Assembly: GCF_009917525.1 (NCBI RefSeq)
Contig: NZ_QZDU01000003.1
Coordinates: forward strand, 124,001 to 188,000
Direction of reading: 5' to 3'
Length of the DNA stretch: 64,000 nucleotides
DNA from: Acutalibacter sp. 1XD8-36
GTDB lineage: Bacteria > Bacillota > Clostridia > Oscillospirales > Acutalibacteraceae
The position numbers and the translations under genes are program-made. The notes beneath the pieces were generated by a model. The model was given only the letters and a program-made list of their open reading frames with translations, was not told the origin of the DNA and made no database searches. Shown here piece after piece: positions 31,738 to 39,620 of this stretch (the first letter of the stretch is position 1; each line of letters opens with the position of its first letter).

Positions 31738-32208
31738 ATGCTGGGAGTGAAAATTGTCTGCCTGGGCAAGCTCAAGGAGGAGTATTGGCGGGCGGCGGTG
31801 AGGGAATATGAGAAGCGCCTGTCGGCCCTGTGCAGGTTTGAGCTGGTGGAGCTGCCTGAGGCGCGGCTTGGGAGCTCCCCTAATAAGGGGGAGATATCGG
31901 CGGCCCTGGAGCGTGAGGCGGGGGCGGTGATACCGAAGCTGGAGGGCATGGTAGTGCCCTTGTGCATAGAGGGCAGGAAGCTGGACTCGGTGGGGCTGAG
32001 CAGGCTGCTGTCGGGGGCCATGCAGTCGCCGGGGGCCATAAGCTTTGTGATTGGCAGCTCCTATGGGCTGTCGGACTCGGTGAAGGCCCTGGGGACGGGG
32101 ATATCCATGTCGCCCATGACCTTCCCCCACCAGCTTGCCAGGGTCATGCTCTGCGAGCAGATATATCGGGGGCTCCAGATTCTGCGGGGCGCGCCCTACC
32201 ATAAGTAA
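31738..32208 (+). CDS. rlmH: 23S rRNA (pseudouridine1915-N3)-methyltransferase RlmH
   Basis: 156 residues, a SPOUT-fold methyltransferase. The knot region carries ISFVIGSSYGLSDSV, and the C terminus is MSPMTFPHQLARVMLCEQIYRGLQILRGAPYHK, the strongly conserved RlmH ending. It methylates pseudouridine 1915 in helix 69 of 23S rRNA, on the assembled 70S ribosome. Nine bases after walJ; a terminator begins at its stop codon. Confidence 0.96.
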   Translation: MLGVKIVCLGKLKEEYWRAAVREYEKRLSALCRFELVELPEARLGSSPNKGEISAALEREAGAVIPKLEGMVVPLCIEGRKLDSVGLSRLLSGAMQSPGAISFVIGSSYGLSDSVKALGTGISMSPMTFPHQLARVMLCEQIYRGLQILRGAPYHK

Positions 32209-32236
32209 GAGTCCACCCGGTTGGGTGGACTCTTTT
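32209..32236. terminator. Terminator after rlmH (convergent site)
   Basis: A GAGTCCACCC / GGGTGGACTC stem of 10 bp with a GGTT loop, followed by TTTT. It separates the plus-strand murA operon from the minus-strand PTS gene. Confidence 0.85.
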
Positions 32237-32256
32237 GGCTGTTATTGAAAAAGTTT

Positions 32257-33339
32257 TTAAATGTCGAGCTTCATGTCGTCCGGCTTTACCCAGCCCAGCT
32301 TACGCAGGCCCAGGTCGAACAGGAGGGCCAGTATGGCGGGAAGGACTATGCTTATAAGTATGAGCCCCAGCCAGTCCATGGCGGTTATCCCGGCCTTGAC
32401 CCCCTGGGACACGTCGCTTACCCAGCCGGAGTACACGCCAATCTGCCCCACCAGCCCACAGGTGCCCATTCCCGAGGCCACGCCGCCGGAGGGGTCGTTC
32501 ATCTGCAGGCCGAAGACACAGGTGGCTATGGGGCCGGTCACAGCCGAGGCAAGGGTGGGGGCTATCCAAATGCGGGGGTTTTTCACGATGTTTGGCACCT
32601 GGAGCATGGAGGTGCCAAGCCCTTGGGCCACGAGGCCTCCCCAGCCGTTTTCCCTGAAGCTAATCACCGCGAAGCCCACCATCTGGGCACAGCAGCCCGC
32701 AACCGCCGCGCCCCCTGCAAGCCCAGTGAGCCCGAAGGCCGCGCAGAGCGCCGCAGAGGAGATGGGCAAGGTGAGGGCTATGCCCACCAGCACCGAGACG
32801 ATTATCCCCATCCAGAAGGGCTGCAGAACTGTTGCGTCCTTAATGAGCTGCCCGAAGGCCGCCGCCGCCGAGCCCACCGCCGGGGCCAGGAGATAGGCCA
32901 GGGCTGTGCCGCTGCCGATGGTGACAATGGGGGTTACCAAGATGTCCACAGGGGTCTTTTTGCTCACCAGCTTCCCCAGCTGGGCGGCTGCTATAGCCAT
33001 TATGAGCACGGCTAATGGTCCGCCGCCCCCTCCAAGGCTGTTTGCCGCGGTGCCCACCGCTGTCAGTGAAAACAGTACCAGCGGGGGTGCTTTAAGGGCG
33101 TAGCCGATGGCCACAGCCATTGCCGGGCCGGACATGGACTTTGCGAAATTCCCGACCTCCTCTAAAACAGGCAGGCCGAGCTGTGTCCCCAAAGTGGAGA
33201 TTATAGTCCCCACCAGGAGGGAGGCAAACAGGCCCTGGGCCATGGCGCTCATTGCGTCCACAAGATATAGCTGTACATAAGTGCTGACCCGCTCCCAGCC
33301 TGTGGACCTGCGGGGGGCGTGATTCTGTTCCTTTGCCAA
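32257..33339 (-). CDS. PTS IIC-like permease (PTS_EIIC_2 type)
   Basis: A 360-residue polytopic protein with about ten membrane segments, very rich in Ala and Gly. It matches the PTS_EIIC_2 family: PPLVLFSLTAVGTAANSLGGGGGPLAVLIMAIAAAQLGKLVSKKTPVDILVTPIVTI and a later NDPSGGVASGMGTCGLVGQIGVY segment. These are single-gene membrane proteins related to PTS sugar permeases but lacking IIA and IIB partners, and their substrate is unknown. No PTS phosphocarrier domain is present in this protein or nearby. The TTG start follows AAGGAG, after a strongly structured leader. Confidence 0.8.
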   Translation of the reverse strand: MAKEQNHAPRRSTGWERVSTYVQLYLVDAMSAMAQGLFASLLVGTIISTLGTQLGLPVLEEVGNFAKSMSGPAMAVAIGYALKAPPLVLFSLTAVGTAANSLGGGGGPLAVLIMAIAAAQLGKLVSKKTPVDILVTPIVTIGSGTALAYLLAPAVGSAAAAFGQLIKDATVLQPFWMGIIVSVLVGIALTLPISSAALCAAFGLTGLAGGAAVAGCCAQMVGFAVISFRENGWGGLVAQGLGTSMLQVPNIVKNPRIWIAPTLASAVTGPIATCVFGLQMNDPSGGVASGMGTCGLVGQIGVYSGWVSDVSQGVKAGITAMDWLGLILISIVLPAILALLFDLGLRKLGWVKPDDMKLDI

Positions 33340-33379
33340 AATAGGTTCTCCTTCCGTTTTCAGACTAATGCCACCGAAA

Positions 33380-33417
33380 GGAGCGCCGCCGGTGGTTCAC
33401 CACAAGGGCAGCGCCCC
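33380..33417 (-). ncRNA. Structured leader upstream of the PTS-like gene
   Basis: In the minus-strand leader, GGGGCGCTGCC pairs with GGCGGCGCTCC (11 bp, two G-U pairs), enclosing a GTGGT-GA-ACCAC hairpin. Outside it, TGCC/GGCA and CCGA/TCGG give two competing short pairings. This might be a cis-regulatory RNA or a dispersed palindromic repeat; it matches no riboswitch consensus I know. The remainder of the 33340-33592 gap shows nothing definite. Confidence 0.4.
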
Positions 33418-33592
33418 ATCGGCAAAATGTTACTATGGAAAATCTATATTGACTATGTTGCCAAAATCAGCCGCCCGCTAAGAGTTTCGAGGTCGCCGCC
33501 GGGTTTTTCCCGGTCTGATGGTCGCCTCAGGGCTCCTTGGCGGTTTACGGCGGATTTTAGCCGTATTGAGTTTGAAAGAATAGAAAATATGT

Positions 33593-34258
33593 TTACTGTA
33601 CCGCTTCCCCAAGCCGGAAGGCGATTTCCCTCTGCACCCGCTCAAGGTCCGGGTCGCAGAGCAGGGGCAGCACCTCCAGGAGCTCCGAGGGGGGCAGGTC
33701 CCACCAGCGAAAGCGCAGCAGCAGTTCCCTGAGTTCAGGGGTGAAGCGCTCCTTTATAAACCGGGCGGGGTTGCCGCCGAAAACCGTATAGGGCGGGACC
33801 TCGCAGGCTACAAGGGAGTAGGCGGCGATAATGGCGCCGTCCCCGATTTTCGTCCCGGGCATGATAATGCTCTTGCGCCCTATCCACACGTCATTGCCGA
33901 TTACGATATCGCCCTTATGGGGGAGCTGGGACAGATGGGGCGGGGTGCGCTCCTCCCAGGCGCCGCCGAAGACATTGAAGGGGTAGGTGGTGACGCTGCT
34001 CATACGGTGGTTGGCGGGGCCCATAATGAAGCGGGTACCCGAGGCTATGGCGCAGAATTTGCCGATAACCAGGCGGTCGCCGAACTCGGGGTAGTTAAAG
34101 AGCACGTTATTCCTTTCAAAGGCCGTGGGGTCGTTTTCATCGTCGTAGTAGGTGTAGTCGCCCACGGTGATATTTGGGGCCTCTATAACATTTTTTATAA
34201 AGCAAGAGGTTTTATACTCGTTGGGGTATACCGCATTCGGGTCGGGTATGCGCTCCAT
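33593..34258 (-). CDS. Vat/CatB family xenobiotic O-acetyltransferase
   Basis: A 221-residue left-handed beta-helix acetyltransferase. Segments match streptogramin acetyltransferases (Vat) and CatB: VGDYTYYDDEND, IGKFCAIASGTRFIMGPANHRMSSVTTYPFNVFG (with the catalytic-type His in ANHRM), GDIVIGNDVWIGRKSIIMPGTKIGDGAIIAAYSLV, and PYTVFGGNPARFIKERF. Such enzymes acetylate streptogramin A or chloramphenicol, but many relatives act on sugars, so resistance is possible, not shown. It has its own promoter at 34306-34333 and no mobile element beside it. Confidence 0.85.
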   Translation of the reverse strand: MERIPDPNAVYPNEYKTSCFIKNVIEAPNITVGDYTYYDDENDPTAFERNNVLFNYPEFGDRLVIGKFCAIASGTRFIMGPANHRMSSVTTYPFNVFGGAWEERTPPHLSQLPHKGDIVIGNDVWIGRKSIIMPGTKIGDGAIIAAYSLVACEVPPYTVFGGNPARFIKERFTPELRELLLRFRWWDLPPSELLEVLPLLCDPDLERVQREIAFRLGEAVQ

Positions 34259-34305
34259 AAGCTATATAACTCCTTTGTGGTCTTTTAAATATGGGTATCT
34301 ATATA

Positions 34306-34333
34306 ATTATACCGGCTTTGCCTGGGAAGTCAA
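34306..34333 (-). promoter_or_regulatory. Promoter of the acetyltransferase gene
   Basis: On the minus strand TTGACT and TATAAT are separated by 16 bases, 47 bases before the start codon. Confidence 0.75.
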
Positions 34334-34387
34334 GGGGTGAGGAAAGAAAATGCCGGGAAAGCGGGCGAAAATGTAAACTAAGGGCGG

Positions 34388-34416
34388 TGGACTTCGGGCC
34401 CGGATTGGGTTATACT
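34388..34416 (+). promoter_or_regulatory. Promoter of the XRE regulator gene
   Basis: TGGACT and TATACT are separated by 17 bases, followed by the GAAAGGGG ribosome site of the next gene. The -35 is weak. Confidence 0.55.
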
Positions 34417-34449
34417 TTATCTAAACTTTTTTGAAAGGGGATTTGAAAT

Positions 34450-34893
34450 ATGGGTTTAGGCAGCAGTATTTTTGAGGCCAGGAAGAAAAGCGGGCTCTCC
34501 CAGGAGGAGGTGGCCGGGAGGCTTGGAGTGAGCCGCCAGACCATCTCCAAATGGGAGCTGGACGAGACCCTGCCGGACATACGCCAGGCGAAGCAGCTCT
34601 CGGGGCTGTACAAGGTGACCCTGGATGAGCTGGTGGACTTCGACTTGGAGGTGAAGGAGATTGAGGAGGCCATCCGGCGCACCAGCGAGGAGGCCCAGAA
34701 GAAAATCAACTGGACCGACATGTGGGCAAAGAAATACCCGGTGCTTGCAGCTTACAGGGGAGAGGTGGAGACCGGGGGCTATGAGGAGAAGCTAAGGGAA
34801 ATGCTGGCGCGGCTGCGCCGGGAGCAGGGGTATTCTGAGGAGGACGCGTTTTTGGTGCTAAAGGATATCTTGGCCCAGATTTGGAAGGGATAA
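34450..34893 (+). CDS. XRE-type helix-turn-helix regulator
   Basis: A 147-residue protein with an N-terminal HTH of the Cro/XRE class: FEARKKSGLSQEEVAGRLGVSRQTISKWELDETLPDIRQAKQLSGLYKVTLDELV (residues 8-62). A helical C-terminal part (about 70-147) with no known effector domain follows. It could control the divergent acetyltransferase gene 190 bases away, but no palindromic operator was identified, so the target is open. Confidence 0.88.
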   Translation: MGLGSSIFEARKKSGLSQEEVAGRLGVSRQTISKWELDETLPDIRQAKQLSGLYKVTLDELVDFDLEVKEIEEAIRRTSEEAQKKINWTDMWAKKYPVLAAYRGEVETGGYEEKLREMLARLRREQGYSEEDAFLVLKDILAQIWKG

Positions 34894-34907
34894 GACTGTA
34901 GATAGTA

Positions 34908-34947
34908 CAAAAAGGACTGCTTACACAGAGATAGGCAGTCCTTTTTG
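34908..34947. terminator. Terminator after the XRE gene
   Basis: CAAAAAGGACTGC pairs with GCAGTCCTTTTTG (13 bp) around a 14-base loop; symmetric, so it can act in both directions. Confidence 0.85.
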
Positions 34948-34969
34948 CACATAACAGCAGAGAAAATAT

Positions 34970-34998
34970 TTGACAGATGCTGTCGTATCTGGTAGAAT
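34970..34998 (+). promoter_or_regulatory. Strong promoter of the toxin-like RNA
   Basis: TTGACA, 17 bases, TAGAAT, with TGG before the -10 (extended -10). It drives a short structured transcript ending at 35191. Confidence 0.85.
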
Positions 34999-35047
34999 TG
35001 GTATAGCCCCGAAAGGGGCGGGGCGCTGCGATAAGTGCAGGCGGTTT

Positions 35048-35075
35048 GGCGATATCCTCCGAAGGGAGGTGAGCC
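35048..35075 (+). promoter_or_regulatory. Ribosome-site-sequestering hairpin
   Basis: CCTCC (35056-35060) pairs with GGAGG (35065-35069), the ribosome site of the 34-residue peptide, and flanking GGC/GCC extend the stem. Masking of the ribosome site is typical of type I toxin messages. Confidence 0.7.
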
Positions 35076-35078
35076 TTT

Positions 35079-35183
35079 ATGCCGATTACCTTTACATTTC
35101 ATATTTGGGGAATTACCGTGTCAATTAAACTGACCGTACCCAAGAAAAAGGTAACAAAGCAAAACCGCCACTCCGACAAGTGA
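35079..35183 (+). CDS. Small toxin-like peptide of a type I toxin-antitoxin locus
   Basis: A 34-residue frame with an excellent ribosome site (GGGAGGTG, 8 bases before ATG) held in a hairpin. The product has a short hydrophobic/aromatic N-terminal half (ITFTFHIWGITVSIKLTV) and a basic tail (PKKKVTKQNRHSDK) whose codons form the left side of the terminator. This tail-in-terminator layout and the convergent antisense promoter match TxpA/RatA-type loci of Bacillota. The peptide itself is not a clear TxpA homologue and its hydrophobic part is short for a membrane pore, so toxicity is inferred from architecture only. Confidence 0.65.
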   Translation: MPITFTFHIWGITVSIKLTVPKKKVTKQNRHSDK

Positions 35184-35191
35184 CGGTTTTG
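35160..35191. terminator. Shared bidirectional terminator of toxin and antitoxin RNAs
   Basis: CAAAACCG-C-CACT pairs with AGTG-A-CGGTTTTG. A runs and T runs flank it on both sides, so both convergent RNAs can end here, and they would overlap across this stem. Confidence 0.8.
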
Positions 35192-35248
35192 TAGTACACT
35201 ATAAAATCAACACTGGAGCCAGACCGCTTACCACACAGCGCCCTCTTT
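35160..35248 (-). ncRNA. RatA-like antisense antitoxin RNA
   Basis: A minus-strand RNA of about 90 nucleotides is predicted between a consensus promoter (35255-35284) and the bidirectional terminator. The segment reading, on the plus strand, AGCCAGACCGCTTACCAC and then GCGCCCTCTTTGT before the -10 is the kind of sequence seen repeatedly in RatA-type antitoxin genes of Bacillota. It would pair with the 3' end of the toxin message. The start is estimated from the -10 box. Confidence 0.7.
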
Positions 35249-35254
35249 GTTTGT

Positions 35255-35284
35255 ATTATAGCACCTGCAAACCATGTTTGTCAA
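35255..35284 (-). promoter_or_regulatory. Consensus promoter of the antisense RNA
   Basis: On the minus strand TTGACA and TATAAT, both perfect, are separated by 18 bases, and point toward the toxin gene. Confidence 0.85.
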
Positions 35285-35304
35285 GAACCATGTTTATGTA
35301 GGCC

Positions 35305-35333
35305 TTGACTTGAGGTTATATAAGTGATATAAT
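35305..35333 (+). promoter_or_regulatory. Promoter of the DUF6440-GNAT pair
   Basis: TTGACT, 17 bases, TATAAT, 40 bases before the DUF6440 start. Confidence 0.8.
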
Positions 35334-35372
35334 TCTTATGAAAGAAAATAAAATCATTCAGGAGGATTTTTT

Positions 35373-35537
35373 ATGGACCGTTTTGAGAAGGTTTCAAGCC
35401 AGGGCAAGCTGACCGTTACGGAGATTTGGAGGGATAAGGAGACCGGCGTTCTCTACCTGTTCCACAAGGACGGGTATGCCGGGGGGCTCACCCCGTTGCT
35501 GGATAGGGACGGCAAGCCCATCGTTACCCAGGGCTGA
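35373..35537 (+). CDS. DUF6440 family small protein
   Basis: A 54-residue protein: RFEKVSSQGKLTVTEIWRDKETGVLYLFHKDGYAGGLTPLLDRDGKPI. This matches the DUF6440 family of small beta-rich proteins with a conserved DKETGVLYL and GGLTPLLD core, found alone or near the end of other genes in Bacillota; function unknown. AGGAGG lies 7 bases before the ATG. It begins the transcript that continues into the GNAT gene. Confidence 0.85.
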   Translation: MDRFEKVSSQGKLTVTEIWRDKETGVLYLFHKDGYAGGLTPLLDRDGKPIVTQG

Positions 35538-35549
35538 GTGCGGCGGGAT

Positions 35550-36044
35550 ATGTGCCGGATAAGGCCTGTGACCCCAGATGACCTGTCGGCCCTCCTTACC
35601 ATTAAAGACGACCCGACGCTCCACCGCGACCGGCTTCGCCAGCAGGGTGAGGGCTCGGCGGTATACCTGGGGGCGTTCACGGACGGCGGGGCGGCGGGGT
35701 TCGTGCTGCTGTCGCTGGAAAATAAAGCCGGCGTCATGCCGTACACGAACAATAGCCGCTGTGCGGACATGATAGACCTGCTGGTAGCAGAGCCATTGAG
35801 GGGCCGGGGTATAGGCTCCAAGCTGGCGCGGGCCTGCGAGGAGGCCTGCCGGGAGAGGGGAGTGCCGTATCTCGGCCTGGACGTGAACCCGGAGGATAAT
35901 CCGGCGGCAAAGCGGCTGTATGAAGGGCTGGGCTATACCGCCGTTGGGGAGCTGCACCTGGACGGAGTGTACGGCTATGTCAATGAGGACGGCACTCCGG
36001 GGGAGTATGAGGACTGGTGTATCGACATGATAAAGAAGCTGTAA
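35550..36044 (+). CDS. GNAT family N-acetyltransferase
   Basis: A 164-residue protein with the GNAT acetyl-CoA loop RGRGIGSKLARACEEACRE near residue 90-108 and the following VNPEDNPAAKRLYEGLGYTAVGE (motif B). These enzymes acetylate amines or protein N termini; the substrate is unknown. The ATG at 35550 was preferred; a GTG directly after the DUF6440 stop (35538) is also possible, and neither has a strong ribosome site, so translation may depend on coupling. Confidence 0.88.
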   Translation: MCRIRPVTPDDLSALLTIKDDPTLHRDRLRQQGEGSAVYLGAFTDGGAAGFVLLSLENKAGVMPYTNNSRCADMIDLLVAEPLRGRGIGSKLARACEEACRERGVPYLGLDVNPEDNPAAKRLYEGLGYTAVGELHLDGVYGYVNEDGTPGEYEDWCIDMIKKL

Positions 36045-36052
36045 CATAACAA

Positions 36053-36088
36053 GGCCGGGCGCTCTCAGGGAACGCCCGGCCGGATTTT
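36053..36088. terminator. Convergent terminator between GNAT and gdhA
   Basis: A 9 bp GC-rich stem (GGCCGGGCG / CGCCCGGCC) followed by GGATTTTTG on the plus strand; gdhA converges from the other side. Confidence 0.8.
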
Positions 36089-36104
36089 TGCACGTTACAG
36101 GTTA

Positions 36105-37487
<1,383 letters not shown>

Positions 37488-37491
37488 TCCT

Positions 37492-37520
37492 ATCTTACCA
37501 CATTTTTTTGGATTTTACAA
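37492..37520 (-). promoter_or_regulatory. Promoter of gdhA
   Basis: On the minus strand TTGTAA and TAAGAT are separated by 17 bases. Confidence 0.6.
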
Positions 37521-37581
37521 GGGGTAAATTGAGAAAAATTCCTTGGGGCTACAAATGGACCGGGATAAAAATGCAAAAGGC

Positions 37582-37610
37582 TTGACACGGGGCGGCAAAT
37601 TGTTTAAAAT
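37582..37610 (+). promoter_or_regulatory. Promoter of the purB operon
   Basis: TTGACA, 17 bases, TAAAAT, about 48 bases before purB. Confidence 0.8.
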
Positions 37611-37657
37611 AACAGAGTATGGGTCCAGAGAAATGTTTTGGAAGGAGCGACCTACAA

Positions 37658-39094
37658 ATGAGCCAAAGGGAAGTGTACGAATCCCCGCTGTCCGCAAGAT
37701 ACGCGGGCCGGGAGATGAAATATCTGTTCTCGCCGGACAAGAAGTTCCGCACCTGGCGCAGGCTGTGGATAGCTTTGGCGGAAGCCGAGCACGAGCTCGG
37801 CCTGCCGGTAACTTCTGAGCAGGTGGAGGAGCTTCGCGCCCACGCTGAGGATATCAACTATGAGGTGGCGGAGGCCAGGGAGAAGGAGGTCCGTCACGAC
37901 GTTATGAGCCACGTGTACGCCTACGGCCAGCAGTGCCCGGGGGCCGCGGGAATCATACATCTTGGGGCTACATCCTGCTATGTGGGGGACAATACCGACA
38001 TAATTATAATGACCGAGGCGCTGGCGCTTATCCGGGACAAGCTGGTATCTGTGCTGAGGGTCCTCTCAAAGTTCGCCCTGGAGCACGCCGGGCTGCCGAC
38101 ACTGGCCTTCACCCACTTCCAGCCCGCCCAGCCGACAACTGTGGGCAAGCGCGCCGCGCTGTGGATACAGGATTTGCTGCTGGATTTGGAGGACGTGGAA
38201 TACCAGCTTTCCAAGGCAAAGCTCCTGGGCTCAAAGGGCACCACCGGCACCCAGGCCAGCTTCCTGGAGCTTTTTGAGGGGAATCACCAAAAAGTGAAGG
38301 AACTGGATAAGAAAATTGCAGAAAAGCTGGGCTATAAGGAGAGCTTTGCCGTGTCGGGCCAGACATATTCACGGAAGCTGGACAGCCAGATGCTGAATAT
38401 TTTGTCAGGTATTGCCCAGAGCGCCGCGAAGTTTTCCAACGATATCCGGCTTCTGCAGCACCTCAAGGAGGTGGAGGAGCCCTTTGAGAAGGGGCAGATT
38501 GGCTCCAGCGCCATGGCCTATAAGCGCAACCCCATGCGCACGGAGAGGATAGCCTCCCTTGCAAGGTATGTCATGGTCGACGCGCTGAACCCGGCCCTCA
38601 CCGAGGCCGGGCAGTGGTTCGAGCGCACCCTTGACGACTCGGCCAACAAGCGCCTGAGCGTGCCGGAGGCCTTTTTGGCGGTGGACGGCATCCTGACCCT
38701 GTACGCCAACGTGGCCGACGGCCTGGTAGTGTACCCCAAGGTGATAGAGCAGCACCTGCTGCGGGAGCTGCCATTTATGGCGACGGAGAACATCATGATG
38801 GACGCGGTGAAGCGGGGCGGCGACAGGCAGCAGCTCCACGAGGCCATCCGGGTGCACTCCATGGCGGCGGGTAAGGTGATAAAGGAGCAGGGGGGCGAAA
38901 ACGACCTGCTGGAGCGCATAGCCGGGGACCCGCTGTTCGGCGTGACCCTGGAGGAGCTCCGGGAGATACTGAAGCCTGAGAAGTACGTGGGCCGCGCCCC
39001 CGAGCAGACCATGGACTTCCTCAACGAGGTGGTCGGGCCGGTGCTGGAGCGGTACAAGGACGCAAAGACCGTGGAAGTGGAGGTTACTGTATGA
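37658..39094 (+). CDS. purB: Adenylosuccinate lyase
   Basis: 478 residues of the fumarase/aspartase superfamily. The signature GSSAMAYKRNPMRTERIASL near residue 285 contains the catalytic serine loop; HDVMSHVYAYGQQCPGAAGIIHLGATSCYVGDN and TLAFTHFQPAQPTTVGKRAALW hold active-site histidines. It converts SAICAR to AICAR and adenylosuccinate to AMP. The ATG at 37658 has AAGGAG 10 bases upstream; an ATG at 37619 is too close to the promoter start. It overlaps the GNAT gene by 4 bases. Confidence 0.96.
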   Translation: MSQREVYESPLSARYAGREMKYLFSPDKKFRTWRRLWIALAEAEHELGLPVTSEQVEELRAHAEDINYEVAEAREKEVRHDVMSHVYAYGQQCPGAAGIIHLGATSCYVGDNTDIIIMTEALALIRDKLVSVLRVLSKFALEHAGLPTLAFTHFQPAQPTTVGKRAALWIQDLLLDLEDVEYQLSKAKLLGSKGTTGTQASFLELFEGNHQKVKELDKKIAEKLGYKESFAVSGQTYSRKLDSQMLNILSGIAQSAAKFSNDIRLLQHLKEVEEPFEKGQIGSSAMAYKRNPMRTERIASLARYVMVDALNPALTEAGQWFERTLDDSANKRLSVPEAFLAVDGILTLYANVADGLVVYPKVIEQHLLRELPFMATENIMMDAVKRGGDRQQLHEAIRVHSMAAGKVIKEQGGENDLLERIAGDPLFGVTLEELREILKPEKYVGRAPEQTMDFLNEVVGPVLERYKDAKTVEVEVTV

Positions 39095-39615
39095 CAAGAC
39101 TTACGCTGCATGTGCCGGAGCCGGAGGAGCTCGATTTCCGTCAGAAGCTGCTGTCCGACCCCGAGAGCATGGGCTATAACGCGGGCTGCGGGCTGGAAAG
39201 CCCGGGTTATCATAACGACACCGGCTGCATAGACTTTCCCAGGGAGGACTGGGACGGCTGGTATGCCCGCTGGGTGGGTAATGAGCCGGAGCGGTTCTAC
39301 GCCTACCTTAAAGATACAGAGAGCGGCGAATTCGTGGGCGAGGTCAGCCTGTACGAGACCGGCGGGCCCGGAGTGTACGAGATGGGCATAGTGCTGCACA
39401 GCTCCCGGCGGGGGAGGGGCTACTCCAGCGAGGGCGTCAGCCTGCTGCTGGGCCACGCCTTCGGGGAGCTGGGGGCCAAAGAGGTCACAAACTGCTTTGA
39501 GCCCACCCGCGAGGCCGCGCTGAAGATACACAAGGCCGCCGGGTTCAGGGTAGTCCGGGAAGAGGGTGGCCTGTTATATTTGAGCATAAAAAGTAATAGT
39601 TTTAAAGAGGTATAA
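39091..39615 (+). CDS. GNAT family N-acetyltransferase between purB and purA
   Basis: A 174-residue GNAT of the RimJ/RimL-like group: VSLYETGGPGVYEMGIVLHSSRRGRGYSSEGVSLLLGHAF includes the acetyl-CoA loop, and NCFEPTREAALKIHKAAGFRVVRE is motif B. The start overlaps the purB stop (ATGA), and purA follows 5 bases later, so it is firmly embedded in the purine operon. Its substrate is unknown; nothing in the sequence ties it to purines beyond position. Confidence 0.88.
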   Translation: MTRLTLHVPEPEELDFRQKLLSDPESMGYNAGCGLESPGYHNDTGCIDFPREDWDGWYARWVGNEPERFYAYLKDTESGEFVGEVSLYETGGPGVYEMGIVLHSSRRGRGYSSEGVSLLLGHAFGELGAKEVTNCFEPTREAALKIHKAAGFRVVREEGGLLYLSIKSNSFKEV

Positions 39616-39620
39616 AGAAT

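Noticed and set aside
33421-33470. Promoter of the PTS-like gene near TTGGCA and TATAGA
   Set aside because: The two hexamers are only 10 bases apart and no other pair fits.
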